NCBI RefSeq assembly: GCF_019973735.1
Contig: NZ_AP024463.1
Span: forward strand, 2,914,001-2,978,000
DNA: 64,000 nt
Source: Arachnia rubra
Lineage (GTDB): Bacteria; Actinomycetota; Actinomycetes; Propionibacteriales; Propionibacteriaceae
Direction: 5' to 3'
This document shows, piece by piece, positions 17,901 through 26,680 of the stretch. The notes below the pieces were generated by a model. It ran no database searches. It was not told the origin of the DNA and was given only the letters and a program-made list of their open reading frames with translations. Position 1 is the stretch's first letter. Every line of letters begins with the position of its first letter. The position numbers and the translations under genes were made by a program.

Positions 17901-20900
17901 CACAGCCTCTGCGACAGCCGGGGTGTGAAAAGCATGGTTCACCGAGAGTCGCCGCGCAGGAAGTCCCGCCTCGGCAGACAACATCAGAAGGCGTTCTGCC
18001 TCCGTCTCCGCCCCCGCGAGCACAACAGCCGACGGTTCGTTGAAAGCAGCGACGCGCCAGGTGGGGCAAGCAGCTAGGATCTCCGCAAGTTCGGACGCAG
18101 AGGCTCGGCACGCGATCATGGCTCCTGGGGGCACCGCAGCCATGGCCTCACCCCGAAGCACGGCAAGGTCCATGGCCTCAGCCTCACTGAGCACCCCGGC
18201 GAGCACCGCAGCAGTGATCTCACCGGCACTGTGTCCAAGCAAGAGGTTTGGGACGACAGCATGCTGTGCAAGTGCCTCAGCAAGCGCTAGCTGGAGCGCT
18301 ACGAGTAGCGGCTGCTGCACCTCTGTCCGTCGAAGAGAATCCGGATCCGCGGCAGGGTCCACGAGAAGATCCTTCGCCGCGTGAACGCCACGCACCTCCA
18401 GCTCACCGCATAGACGGTCCAGGGCGAGTGCGAAACTCTCACAGTCAGCGTTCAGACCTCCAGCGGCTCCCGGCGAAAGGCTGCCCTGCCCAGGAAGAAG
18501 GAACAGCGTCGCGCCCCGCGTCTCTGATCCGATGCTCCACCTGATGGCATCAGGATGCCGTCCGCCGTGGACGGTGGCGCGAAGAGCCTCGCAGGCATTC
18601 CCAGGCTCCGAGGCGATGACGACAAGACGCTCACGGCCTCCCGCCATGGCGGGGAGCGGGACGTCCACACCCCGGGATCTGTCCACCTCATCTGCAATCC
18701 GTGCCGCCGCGTCACGTAATCCTTGACAGTCCGCAGCCTCAATCCGAAGGGCCCTGGCACTCGGGCGTCTCGCCTCAAGGCCTTCTGGCGGCCCGAGGAT
18801 CACGTGGCCAAGCGCACCCCCGAACCCGAAGGAGCTGACTGCAACACACGCCAGAACATCCGAGGGGAGCAGGGCAGGCTCATGCGGAAGGATGAGCCCG
18901 CTGCCCTCCCATCCGAAATGCTCTGTCGGAGCTTCCACGCCCACAACGGGAGGCACGACCCCACTCTCAATGATGAGGGCTGCCTTGACAATCCCGGCTA
19001 TCCCAGCTGCTGCTTCAAGATGTCCGATGTTGTTCTTCACCACCCCGAGCAGGAGTGGGGATGACGTCTCTCGCCCCCTGCCATACACCTCCGAGAGAGC
19101 CGCGAGTTCTATGGGGTCTCCGAGAGCGGTCCCGGTGCCGTGGGACTCGACGAAGGCGACTTCACTGGATTTCGTCCCGGCGTCCTCAAGAGCGGCACGC
19201 AACACCGCGGCCTGGGAGGATGAGGAGGGCGCAGTCAGTCCATTAGTCTTACCCACATGCGAGAGTGCACTTCCCCGTACCGTCGCATACGCTCTCTCAC
19301 CCGCAGCCTGAGCATCCTGCGATCGACGCAGGAAAAGCGCTGCGACACCCTCGCCACGCACATATCCTGCGGCTCCTTGTGCAAAGCCTCGGGGCCTTCC
19401 ATCGAGTGCAAGCATCTGACCGTCCTCCAACGCCTCGAAGAAGCGTGGCGACCTCAGGTGGCTGACTCCCACAACGAGGGCAGCATCGCACTCACCGTGA
19501 CGGACAGACTGCAACGCGAGGTGAAGAGCTGTGAGCGAGGATGAGCACGCGGTGTCCACTGCCATGCTTGGGCCTGTCAGGTTCAGCAGATAAGAAACTC
19601 GGTTGGCTGCGACGGCATGGCTCATCCCAGTGGCTTCATAGAGGTCCGGAGGAGCGCCAGATGCTTGGCGTTCAAACGCTGAGTCACTGGACGATATCCC
19701 AACGAAGACACCCATCCTTCGTGTGGGGGGTTCCCGCCAGTCGTATCCTGCGTCCTCCAGAGCCTGGCAACAGGCGACAAGGGCCAGCGCATGTTGGGGA
19801 TCCATCGTCATCGCTTCACGCTCAGAGATCCCGAAGGCCTTGGTATCGAACGCTGCTAGAGGCTCAATCCAGCCTGCGAGACGTCCCGAGAGACCCGTGC
19901 GCTCTGCCGGACCGATGCCCGTGGCCCCCTCAAGGAGCATCTTCTCGAAGGCACGTGGCGTATCTGCTCCTGGCAGTCGGCATGAGAGGCCCGTGATGAC
20001 GACGGGGCCCTCAGGGGGTGTGCTCACGAGAGGTGCTGGGCCGGGGACATCCTGAGCTACTGGGAGGGCCTGGGCCAGTGCAGACACCGTCGGATGATCG
20101 AAGACGAATTCGGGATTCATGCGAACCCCTCTGCGCCTCGAGAGGCGCTCACAGAGCATCACGGTCTGCCGCGATCCGATGCCGAGATCCCTCAGCGGGG
20201 TCTCTTCGTCGATATGCCCAGGCGCGACCCCTAGAAGCTCACTGAGAATCTTCTTGACCTCGGCGGCGGTATCCTCCACCGAGGAAATCGAGGCGGAGGC
20301 AACCATATCGTTCCCAAGCGACCCGAGAACCGGTTCCCGCAGGACCTTGCCGACGTCAAGCCATGGATGCATCGCAGCGTGACAGAGAAGGTCTGCGAAA
20401 TGGATTCCGAGGTCAGCCAGAGGTGTGTCCGGAGGCAGAGTTGAGGACTTCAGGGACCGCGCATCATCAAGTTGCAGTGCATCCAGGTCCAGGAGGGAGA
20501 CGGCGTCAATCCTGAGACGCAGGTTTTCAAAGAGCCTCCGGAACTCAGCGCGCCTGATCTTGCCGCTGGTGGTCCGCGGCGATGTCCCCATCGGCACCAA
20601 CAGAACCGCAAGCGGCGTGACCCCCGTGTGCGAGGCAAGCACTGAACGCATCCGCACAAGCAGCTGCCCAGGATCGGCGGCTCCCCTGCGAACAGGCTCA
20701 TAGACGACGACGACACGCTCGCGGCCATCGACCATCGTTCCGAAGACCGCCCCATAACCCCGTCGAAGCTCAGGCATCTCCCGCTCGAGGATCTCCTCGA
20801 CATCTGGCGGGTATATGTTGCGCCCCTCGTCAATGATGAGGTCCTTCACCCGGCCGGTTAAAAAGAGGTCGCCGTCTAGGATGAACCCAAGGTCTCCTGT

Positions 20901-22235
20901 GCGAAGGTATTCCTCGCCCTCGTCATCTGCGAGGTGCGCTCTGAAAATCTCCGCGCTCTGTTCCACGCGCCCTCGGTAGCCTCGTGCAACGCCAGGACCT
21001 GCGACCCACACCTCGCCGACGCGCCCTTCCTGAAGCTGGACGCGTGATTCGGGGTCGACGATGCGGATGTTCGTGTTCCGTGCGGGATGCCCACAGCCGA
21101 CCATAACAACCCCGCCTGCATGCTCCGCCTTGACCGCTCGTCCTTCAGCTAGGGCCTCACGATCGAGTTCGACGACCAGAAGGTCCCTATCCGCAGGCGA
21201 GGCCGTCACCATGAGTGTCGCCTCGGCAAGGCCATAGGCAGGAGCCAGTGCCTCACGACGGAAACCAGCAGGCTTGGCGAACTCGGCGAAACGCTCCAGA
21301 GATGCTGCACGGACCGGTTCAGCCCCGTTGACAGCACGATGCCAGCAGCTGAGGTCGAACCCGGCGATGTCCTCCGACCCAAGCCTTGTGACGATGTAGT
21401 CAAAAGCGAAATTAGGGGCGAATGTCGTCGTGACGCGTCCCTCCGAAATTGCTCGAAGCCAGAGCGCAGGCCTTCGGATGAAGGTCGTCGGCGCCATGTG
21501 CCAGGACGTCAAACCGCCGAAGATGGGCAGAAGAATGCCTCCGATGAGTCCCATGTCGTGATATGGCGGGAGCCATGATGCAACGGCGCTGGCTTCATTG
21601 TGCTCAAACGCAAGATGCATCGCGGTGAGGTTTTCAAGAAGGTTGCGATGGGTCACCTCCACGCCATGCGGATCTCCCGTCGAACCTGATGTGTACTGCA
21701 AGAAGGCAACAGAATCCCTGACCTGACGAGAGATCGGAGGCGGCTCATCTGCGAGTGGAGCTGCGGCAACGTCAACCCATGTGAGCCGAGCGGGCAGACC
21801 TGGCAACTCTGGCAGGCACTGAGCTTCGCCACTGTCTGAAGGATTTACCAAAGCAATCTGAGCCTCGCAATCCTCAACGATGCTCCCAAGCCGCTCAAGT
21901 GACGAGCTGATGTTGCGTGTGTCGAGTGGATAGGCAGGAACTGCCACCATACCTGCGTACAGACAACCCATGAACGACGCGATATAGTCGATGCCGGGTG
22001 GCAGAAGCAACAGGACTCGCTCCCCGGCACCACCCGCTTCAAGGATGCGATGCGCGATGCCCCACGCTCGGCGCCGAAGTCCAGCGGCATCGATGGTCTG
22101 GGCTCCGCCCATCGAGTTGAGGAAGCACACAGCCGTCTTGTCGGGGGTTTGCTCCGCGAAACGGTCGAGCAGGTCCGGGACTGTTCCTGCGAGGCGATCC
22201 GCAAGCGCGGCATCGAGATCAGTGGGCTGCATCAT
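14970..22235 (-). CDS. redL: Alkylpyrrole synthase RedL with fused RedK-like reductase
   Basis: The 2421-residue megasynthase has, in order: a fatty acyl-AMP ligase (YTSGSTGDPHGVEVTH near residue 185; about 1-600); a carrier domain (Ser in LGIGSRQ, about 684); a ketosynthase (DTACSSS about 896, ESHGTGT about 1031, NNIGHLEAA about 1069); a malonyl acyltransferase (GHSAGE about 1335); a second carrier (LGLDSLM about 1641); and a PLP oxoamine synthase (Lys in TLSKALGSLGG about 1972). This is the RedL order. It activates a fatty acid, extends it with malonyl and condenses it with glycine to a pyrrolinone. From about 2163 on lies an SDR-like region (TNPDSAVGRPLTERLQ, AHAVYGPG) resembling RedK, which completes the 2-alkylpyrrole. 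RedK is a separate protein in Streptomyces, so this is a fusion. Confidence 0.88.
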   Translation of the reverse strand: MMQPTDLDAALADRLAGTVPDLLDRFAEQTPDKTAVCFLNSMGGAQTIDAAGLRRRAWGIAHRILEAGGAGERVLLLLPPGIDYIASFMGCLYAGMVAVPAYPLDTRNISSSLERLGSIVEDCEAQIALVNPSDSGEAQCLPELPGLPARLTWVDVAAAPLADEPPPISRQVRDSVAFLQYTSGSTGDPHGVEVTHRNLLENLTAMHLAFEHNEASAVASWLPPYHDMGLIGGILLPIFGGLTSWHMAPTTFIRRPALWLRAISEGRVTTTFAPNFAFDYIVTRLGSEDIAGFDLSCWHRAVNGAEPVRAASLERFAEFAKPAGFRREALAPAYGLAEATLMVTASPADRDLLVVELDREALAEGRAVKAEHAGGVVMVGCGHPARNTNIRIVDPESRVQLQEGRVGEVWVAGPGVARGYRGRVEQSAEIFRAHLADDEGEEYLRTGDLGFILDGDLFLTGRVKDLIIDEGRNIYPPDVEEILEREMPELRRGYGAVFGTMVDGRERVVVVYEPVRRGAADPGQLLVRMRSVLASHTGVTPLAVLLVPMGTSPRTTSGKIRRAEFRRLFENLRLRIDAVSLLDLDALQLDDARSLKSSTLPPDTPLADLGIHFADLLCHAAMHPWLDVGKVLREPVLGSLGNDMVASASISSVEDTAAEVKKILSELLGVAPGHIDEETPLRDLGIGSRQTVMLCERLSRRRGVRMNPEFVFDHPTVSALAQALPVAQDVPGPAPLVSTPPEGPVVITGLSCRLPGADTPRAFEKMLLEGATGIGPAERTGLSGRLAGWIEPLAAFDTKAFGISEREAMTMDPQHALALVACCQALEDAGYDWREPPTRRMGVFVGISSSDSAFERQASGAPPDLYEATGMSHAVAANRVSYLLNLTGPSMAVDTACSSSLTALHLALQSVRHGECDAALVVGVSHLRSPRFFEALEDGQMLALDGRPRGFAQGAAGYVRGEGVAALFLRRSQDAQAAGERAYATVRGSALSHVGKTNGLTAPSSSSQAAVLRAALEDAGTKSSEVAFVESHGTGTALGDPIELAALSEVYGRGRETSSPLLLGVVKNNIGHLEAAAGIAGIVKAALIIESGVVPPVVGVEAPTEHFGWEGSGLILPHEPALLPSDVLACVAVSSFGFGGALGHVILGPPEGLEARRPSARALRIEAADCQGLRDAAARIADEVDRSRGVDVPLPAMAGGRERLVVIASEPGNACEALRATVHGGRHPDAIRWSIGSETRGATLFLLPGQGSLSPGAAGGLNADCESFALALDRLCGELEVRGVHAAKDLLVDPAADPDSLRRTEVQQPLLVALQLALAEALAQHAVVPNLLLGHSAGEITAAVLAGVLSEAEAMDLAVLRGEAMAAVPPGAMIACRASASELAEILAACPTWRVAAFNEPSAVVLAGAETEAERLLMLSAEAGLPARRLSVNHAFHTPAVAEAVEVLRDVGANFVGRQPERTWISSFTGRPVEEISADYWVSHAIQPVRFGDALACAGGSGLGLAVELGVRTLTGAALRILPESTCVVPLLDAGHGAQAFLRALATAEAAGLEVDWGPENKRPTRRPRRVFTNFTRESATRASSAGRQAKVAGATRTEGGEAMGMRWLDRTVILHEISKTSGFSEDRIAMQDRLHSDLGLDSLMISALARSLAERGPFSREQLMDKLSGDPTIKTALLALGAGPNGKVDEGGSVCANPETASQPHLRHTSENDVVRPATTMFRHGSRRNVALWSEAREVADRFAKATDGAANPYERIHEGFNGAHITVGGRPMVNFSSFDYLGLSHHPEVRRRAVEAIETYGTSAAATPLLYGETPLHRELESAIAELVGTESAIVFAGGHATNVGTVSHLMGAEDLIIHDEWSHDSCVRGALLSGATRRSYRHNDLESLDGLLTQLRGSHRRALICAEGAYSQDGDLPDLPGLALLADKHDALLMVDEAHSIGVIGETGRGIGEAQNVCGTAIDLWMGTLSKALGSLGGYIAGSREMVEYLRYSAPLYLFSTGPSPANAAAALASVHVLRNEPERVRVLHDRADLFRRLASEAGLDTGVSRESAVVPVIVGEWAQAVNISNQMFRCGFNAMPIGYPAVSRDAARIRFFINAEHEEYELEEAVGCIADLLGGRSPAGVTRLSGPGTQASPSLAVPLPRDGAAFPDLEARRRIMTRIDESCCVSREQATAYVTNPDSAVGRPLTERLQAKGFLVVAGTPAAEQPGLVFDCVGTDGVGPVELRQLARGSRVVRVAWSDALPPSLSTHDEGEQPLRGDGEAVLFAEAKALGIELTVLAAHAVYGPGCRGTVVTAAALAHAGIVDDEMASQPAPLVCTINLAAAAVQAAGSEATHGRRMEIADPHGLTWGRYLCDLFALTSEMAVSHLTVDLGPAPTDRAGFRAGVEAMDVFWTDRPWRYPRALAETATWWWSH

Positions 22236-23762
22236 CGCACCAGCCCTCCAAGCTCCGAGAGCACCGCTACAACTCCTTGATGATCGATCTTTCCGTTGCT
22301 GTTCCTGGGAAGTCTCTCAAGGTTCCAGACCCGCTGCGGGATCATGTGCCTGGGCAGCAGCCCTGCACAGTGTCTCTTGAGACCCAAAGCTGGAACGGGA
22401 CGCCCTCCCACGCCGACGATCGCAGCCACGAGAAGTGTCCGCCCCCCAATATCAATTGCCTCGACAGCCGCGTCCAGAACTCCGGGGGTCGACGAGACGG
22501 CTTCCTCGACCTCAGCCAGTTCGACGCGGTGCCCCCCCCGCCTGAATTTGCCGGTCCGCCCGACCACGAAAGATGATGTCCCCGCGTTCGTCGTACTCAC
22601 CGAGATCTCCCGTCGCATAGCTCCGTCGCCCTGCCGCATCGAGGACTGGACGATCCGGCTGTCCCCAGTAACCTGGTGAGACGCAGGCCCCTGTAATGAC
22701 GATCTCGCCGACGAGGCCGGTCTTTGAGACCTGCTCACCGGATTCGTCCATGATCTCGACGCGGACCCCGTCAACAGGTTTGCCCAGGAAAAGCTGCCCG
22801 GAACGCTGGAGAACATCCCCTGCATTCGAGACTGCTGCTATGCACACATTCGTCTCAGTTGGCCCGTAGAGGTTGCCGAGGACGACTTCACCCGGCAACC
22901 GCAGGGCAAGCTCCCGCAACCGTTCCGGTGCGTAGACCTCACCCGCGAAAAGTATGCTCCTCAGAGAGGAGCCGCCCTCTCGGGGAAACTCGGTCCGGCT
23001 TACGAGGATGTCAAGCGCGGAAGGCACGGAATACCAGATTGTGGGATGCCAGCGCCGCAGCAACGCCTCGGTCGCGAGAGGATCCGCACGCAACTGGTCG
23101 GGGATGGGAAGCATCGCGGCCCCGGCGGCCAGTGCAACGAAAATGTCGTGTGTGCTGAGATCAAACGCAACCGATGCATGCGCGGCAAACCGATCCTCAC
23201 AGGTCGGTGTGAAAGTGCGCAAACACCAGCGGATGAAAGAGCTGATATTACGGTGCGTGAGCCGGACGCCCTTGGGATACCCCGTCGACCCGGAGGTGTA
23301 GAGGATTGCGGCAAGATCCTCAGGTCGCAACTCCGGTTCAGGCGTCACAAGCCTTTGGGCGTCGGCTCCACACGGCTCAACGACATTCGCCGCCCACCGA
23401 GCCCCCAGTGATCCTGCAAGGTGGGGGGTCGTGATGATGACCTTTGGCTCCGCGTCGACGAAGATGGCCTCGACGCGCGTTGGGGGATGGGTTGCATCCG
23501 CAGGTACATAACACGCCCCGGAACGCAGCACCCCCAGGATGCTCGAGATGCATGCGCTCCCCTTGGGAAGCCAGACGGCCACCCGGTCTCCGACGCCCAC
23601 ACCCAACGACGTGAGATGGCCCGCAGTCGATGACGCTCGAGCCCACAGCTCCGCATAGTCACATCCATCCTCGCCAAGGATGGCGGGCCTGGAGGCAACA
23701 TCTCGCGTGGGGGGAAGAATGAGCAGAAGTTCACGCTCAAGGCCGCCGAGAAGGCCGTTCAT
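22232..23762 (-). CDS. redM: L-prolyl-AMP ligase RedM/PigI type, frameshifted in a G8 tract
   Basis: This adenylating enzyme activates L-proline and loads it on RedO. The first frame (23762-22512) holds the N-terminal domain with LYTSGSTGYPKGV near residue 157, LYGPTE near 283 and YATGDLG near 382. It then runs out of frame. A second frame (to 22232) carries HRVELAEVEE and the C-terminal catalytic Lys region RNSNGKIDHQG. The switch falls in eight C residues on the plus strand (22532-22539). Removing one restores RADRQIQAGGHRVELAEVE, a normal family sequence. It may be a sequencing error, a phase-variable tract or a true mutation. The start overlaps the redN stop (TGATG). Confidence 0.85.
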
Positions 23763-25372
23763 CAGCGTCCATCCCGTCTGAAACCGATGACATCCGCGGC
23801 ATCTCTCACGATGTCTGCCGCCTCATCCAGATCTCGGGACACGTGGTCTGCAGTGACGCTGATGCGGAGCCGCGCCTGTCCCAGTGGGACTCCGGGAAAG
23901 ACGACGGTCTGGCAGAACATCCCGCGACGCCTGACCTCCCGTCCGAGGGCGAGGGCCGTGGGCTCATCGCCCACGACGACCGGGAGGATGGCACTTTCTG
24001 TCCGCTCAAGATCGAATCCATCGCTGATGAGTCGTGAACGCAGACGGCGAATGTTTTGCCATAGCCGTCCCAATCTGCCTGGCTCAGCCTGGAGTATCTC
24101 GAGCGAGACGATGAGGCCTGCCACAACAGGGGCTGGAAGCGTCGCGGCAAAAACATAGGAGTCGGCGTAGTAGCGGAGGTACTCGATCACGTCACCATCT
24201 CCAGCAACAAAGCCGCCGATGCCAGCAAGGGCCTTGCTCATAGTTCCCAATTCCAGATCAGGTGCGCCCTTCAACCCGAAGTGCTCTGCGGTGCCCGCGC
24301 CGGTGCCGCCAAGAACGCCTGTGGCGTGGGCATCATCGACGAGCAGTCGTGCGCCGTATCGCCTCGTCATCTCCACAAGCACTGGGAGCGGACAAATATC
24401 ACCATGCATGCTGAAGACACCGTCGACAGCGACGAGAACGCCCCCTGGTCGAGCGGCTGCCTCACGCAGACGTCGCTCAAGCGACTCCACATCGTTGTGG
24501 GCAAACGCCATCCTTCGGGCTCCAGAAAGCCTCGCCCCGTCTGTGATGGACATGTGGTTGAGAGAGTCAACAAGGACATGGTCCCCAGGGCCTGCTAGAG
24601 CTGAGATCGCCCCCAGATTTGCCGCATAACCTCCGGGAAAGACAATGCAGGCTTCGCGCCCCTTGAATTCGGCAAGTCTGCGCTCAAGTTCGAGATGAAG
24701 CTTTGTGGTGCCCCCGATGATGCGGCACCCCGTGTTTGTCGCTCCATAGACGCCTGCCGCCTCAGCGATGGCTTCGGACACCCGGGGGTCGTTGGCGAGG
24801 CCAAGGTAGTTGTTTGACGAGAATAGAAGATATTCGCGATCACACCCGGCCTGCATGTCGTGGTAAATTCCGCGCCCACGGAGCCGCCCTGAGGAGGGCA
24901 TCCCATACCAATAGAGCTGTTGCTCCTCCATGGTGCGACGATGCTCGGCGAAACGAGCGGCCTTAGCGAAAAGGTCATGGGCGCCATCTGGACCAAAGTC
25001 TTTCATCGTGACTGCCGTCGAGAGCTTTTCAGCTTCCTCGGTCAAGTCGGCATGATCGAGCCTGAGATCATCCTCCAGAGCTGCTTGTCCAGCTACCTCA
25101 TCGGGGTCAACGCACGCAGCGGGTTCCACGACATCAATGGTTTGGACTTCCTCAAGGATGTCACCAACGGTCTTCACATCCCGCCTAAGGTGGGCACCCA
25201 CGGCGTCCCTTTCGATCTCGATGAGCACAGCCTCGAGAAGCACCGAGTCAATGCCCAAGTCGTCTTCCAACAGGAAGTCCCGAGAAAGTTCCTCAGAACT
25301 GTAGCCCGTGTGACGGGTGAGGACGCGATAGACGGCTGTTTCACCGACCCCAGAGTCCATTGCCAGACTCAT
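23762..25372 (-). CDS. redN: ACP-oxoamine synthase RedN/PigH type, with one intact carrier domain
   Basis: The 536-residue protein starts with an acyl carrier domain (Ser43 in LGIDSV). An acidic linker (about 90-135) follows, then a PLP-dependent alpha-oxoamine synthase with HDMQAG, a VDDAHATGVLG motif and the PLP Lys in TMSKALAGIGG near residue 378. The family joins the pyrrolyl-acetyl unit on its carrier with serine to give 4-hydroxy-2,2'-bipyrrole-5-methanol (HBM). PigH and RedN carry two tandem carrier domains. Here the second is missing or reduced to EDDLRLDHADL without a Ser, and the protein is about 100 residues shorter. The start overlaps redO by ATGA. Confidence 0.87.
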   Translation of the reverse strand: MSLAMDSGVGETAVYRVLTRHTGYSSEELSRDFLLEDDLGIDSVLLEAVLIEIERDAVGAHLRRDVKTVGDILEEVQTIDVVEPAACVDPDEVAGQAALEDDLRLDHADLTEEAEKLSTAVTMKDFGPDGAHDLFAKAARFAEHRRTMEEQQLYWYGMPSSGRLRGRGIYHDMQAGCDREYLLFSSNNYLGLANDPRVSEAIAEAAGVYGATNTGCRIIGGTTKLHLELERRLAEFKGREACIVFPGGYAANLGAISALAGPGDHVLVDSLNHMSITDGARLSGARRMAFAHNDVESLERRLREAAARPGGVLVAVDGVFSMHGDICPLPVLVEMTRRYGARLLVDDAHATGVLGGTGAGTAEHFGLKGAPDLELGTMSKALAGIGGFVAGDGDVIEYLRYYADSYVFAATLPAPVVAGLIVSLEILQAEPGRLGRLWQNIRRLRSRLISDGFDLERTESAILPVVVGDEPTALALGREVRRRGMFCQTVVFPGVPLGQARLRISVTADHVSRDLDEAADIVRDAADVIGFRRDGR

Positions 25373-25629
25373 CGGTTCTCTTCCTCTCCCTCAAGGATGA
25401 TGTCCCGAATCCTTCTCACTGTGCTGAAGTTCTCGGGAACGACCCTGGTGAGGGGAACGGCCTTCCCAAAGCGGTCGTGGATGAATCTCACCACGCTGAG
25501 GATCTCGACCGAGTCGAGAATATTAAGTTCAAGAAGAGGAGTTTCAGGAGTCAGCCCGTCTTTATCCCCATCAAGATAGGTTTCAACGAGATGGTCAATG
25601 AGTGCGGTCTCGACCATTTCCACGTCCAC
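25369..25629 (-). CDS. redO: Peptidyl carrier protein RedO/PigG type
   Basis: This 86-residue carrier holds L-proline and its oxidised pyrrolyl form during starter-unit synthesis. Ser40 in NILDSVEIL is the phosphopantetheine site. The frame opens to 25725, but the GTG at 25629 has GAGGAGG 8 bases upstream and gives the size of PigG. It is the first gene of the long minus-strand red operon, and the divergent gene on the plus strand encodes the PPTase that would activate it. Confidence 0.85.
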   Translation of the reverse strand: MDVEMVETALIDHLVETYLDGDKDGLTPETPLLELNILDSVEILSVVRFIHDRFGKAVPLTRVVPENFSTVRRIRDIILEGEEENR

Positions 25630-25728
25630 GTGCCTTGCCTCCTCATGCTTACAGATACGGCGCCATGCCGTCGTATTCTTCTGAGACTTCAGACTTGCAG
25701 ACCTCTCTGACAGAGGGAGCCACAAGCA

Positions 25729-25758
25729 GCTGACACCTTCCTTACACCCAATGTCAGC
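25729..25758. promoter_or_regulatory. Inverted repeat in the divergent redO/PPTase promoter region
   Basis: GCTGACA (25729-25735) and TGTCAGC (25752-25758) form a perfect 7-bp inverted repeat centred near 25743. A further TGTCAGG lies at 25784. It sits between the start of the minus-strand red operon and the plus-strand PPTase, so it is a plausible binding site for the local TetR or SARP regulator. No core promoter was assigned. Confidence 0.45.
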
Positions 25759-25812
25759 CTTATGGCGGACACACTACGGTCTCGTGTCAGGCAGCCGTAG
25801 GACACTTTCTCT

Positions 25813-26646
25813 GTGTCCGCTGCCCTTCTTGCACTCCGTACGCTCCTCATCACGCCGCTTGCCGCGCGTTGCGCAGCCGAGGGGCGGGATTGGGCGACCA
25901 CGAGGCTCACACCGCGAGAGAGGGATCTCTGGGGCCAGATGAGAGGACGACGCTCTGACGAATGGCTCGCAGGCCGAATCGCCGCGAAAGATGCCGTTGC
26001 CGCACTTCAGATCAGCGACGGCTCCCATCACCCCCCTTCTTGGCCGGAGATCACAACGAGCTCCTCACCCGAAGATCGCGGGCGCCCGCTCACATGCAGC
26101 CCCTATCACGTGAGCATCTCGCACTCCCATGGCCTCGCGGCAGCTGCTGCCTCGTTCGCCCCAGTTGGCGTCGACGTCGAGGCGCACACGCGTCACTGGC
26201 CTCGCGAGGCGCTGGAGCTGGCCGGCTGCATCACAGTCCGACTTCCCCGACCACGCGATCTCATGCCCGCCGTGGCTTGGAGCTGCGCCGAAGCCGTCCT
26301 CAAGCAGCGCGGGTGTGGGATAAAACATGGCATCGACGCGGTCACCCTCACCCGGGTCACGGATGAAGGCTTTTTCGAATGGACCGAGCAGCCTCCCCGC
26401 GAGGGTCCCGACGCCGAAGCGCCACTCAAAGGCCGCACTTACGACTTGGGGTCACACGCCCTGTCCTTCGTGTGGGAGCCCACAACCATCGGGGCTCTTG
26501 ACACAGCACGAGTGCACAGCAGCAAGAGTTCCGGGGAGTTGAGCACCACGCATGAAGCCGTGAGCCATACCGGAAACTCTTGGCCTCAAGAGCAGGTGAC
26601 GATGTTGTTCAACAATTCCTGGACAAGACTGCCCAGGAACCTATAG
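25813..26646 (+). CDS. redU: 4'-phosphopantetheinyl transferase, RedU type
   Basis: This enzyme transfers the phosphopantetheine arm from CoA to the carrier domains of RedO, RedN and RedL. The 277 residues contain VSISHSHGLAAAAAS near 100, PVGVDVE near 117 and WSCAEAVLKQRG near 155. These are the three Sfp-type motifs with the Mg-binding Asp and Glu; the usual KEA is CAE here. An in-frame stop at 25798 fixes the start at or after the GTG at 25813. The last roughly 50 residues extend beyond the usual fold. It is divergent from the red operon and upstream of the TetR gene. Confidence 0.82.
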   Translation: MSAALLALRTLLITPLAARCAAEGRDWATTRLTPRERDLWGQMRGRRSDEWLAGRIAAKDAVAALQISDGSHHPPSWPEITTSSSPEDRGRPLTCSPYHVSISHSHGLAAAAASFAPVGVDVEAHTRHWPREALELAGCITVRLPRPRDLMPAVAWSCAEAVLKQRGCGIKHGIDAVTLTRVTDEGFFEWTEQPPREGPDAEAPLKGRTYDLGSHALSFVWEPTTIGALDTARVHSSKSSGELSTTHEAVSHTGNSWPQEQVTMLFNNSWTRLPRNL

Positions 26647-26658
26647 GCTGGAATTGTT
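26611..26658. promoter_or_regulatory. Candidate auto-operator upstream of the TetR gene
   Basis: AACAATTCC (26611-26619) and GGAATTGTT (26650-26658) form a 9-bp perfect inverted repeat. An inner repeat TTCCTGG/CCAGGAA (26616-26622, 26633-26639) overlaps it. The arms overlap the end of the PPTase gene and lie 23 bases before the TetR start. This is a typical place for autoregulation. It could also act as a weak attenuator hairpin. Confidence 0.4.
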
Positions 26659-26680
26659 CTGATCAGAGGAGGCAGTACAA

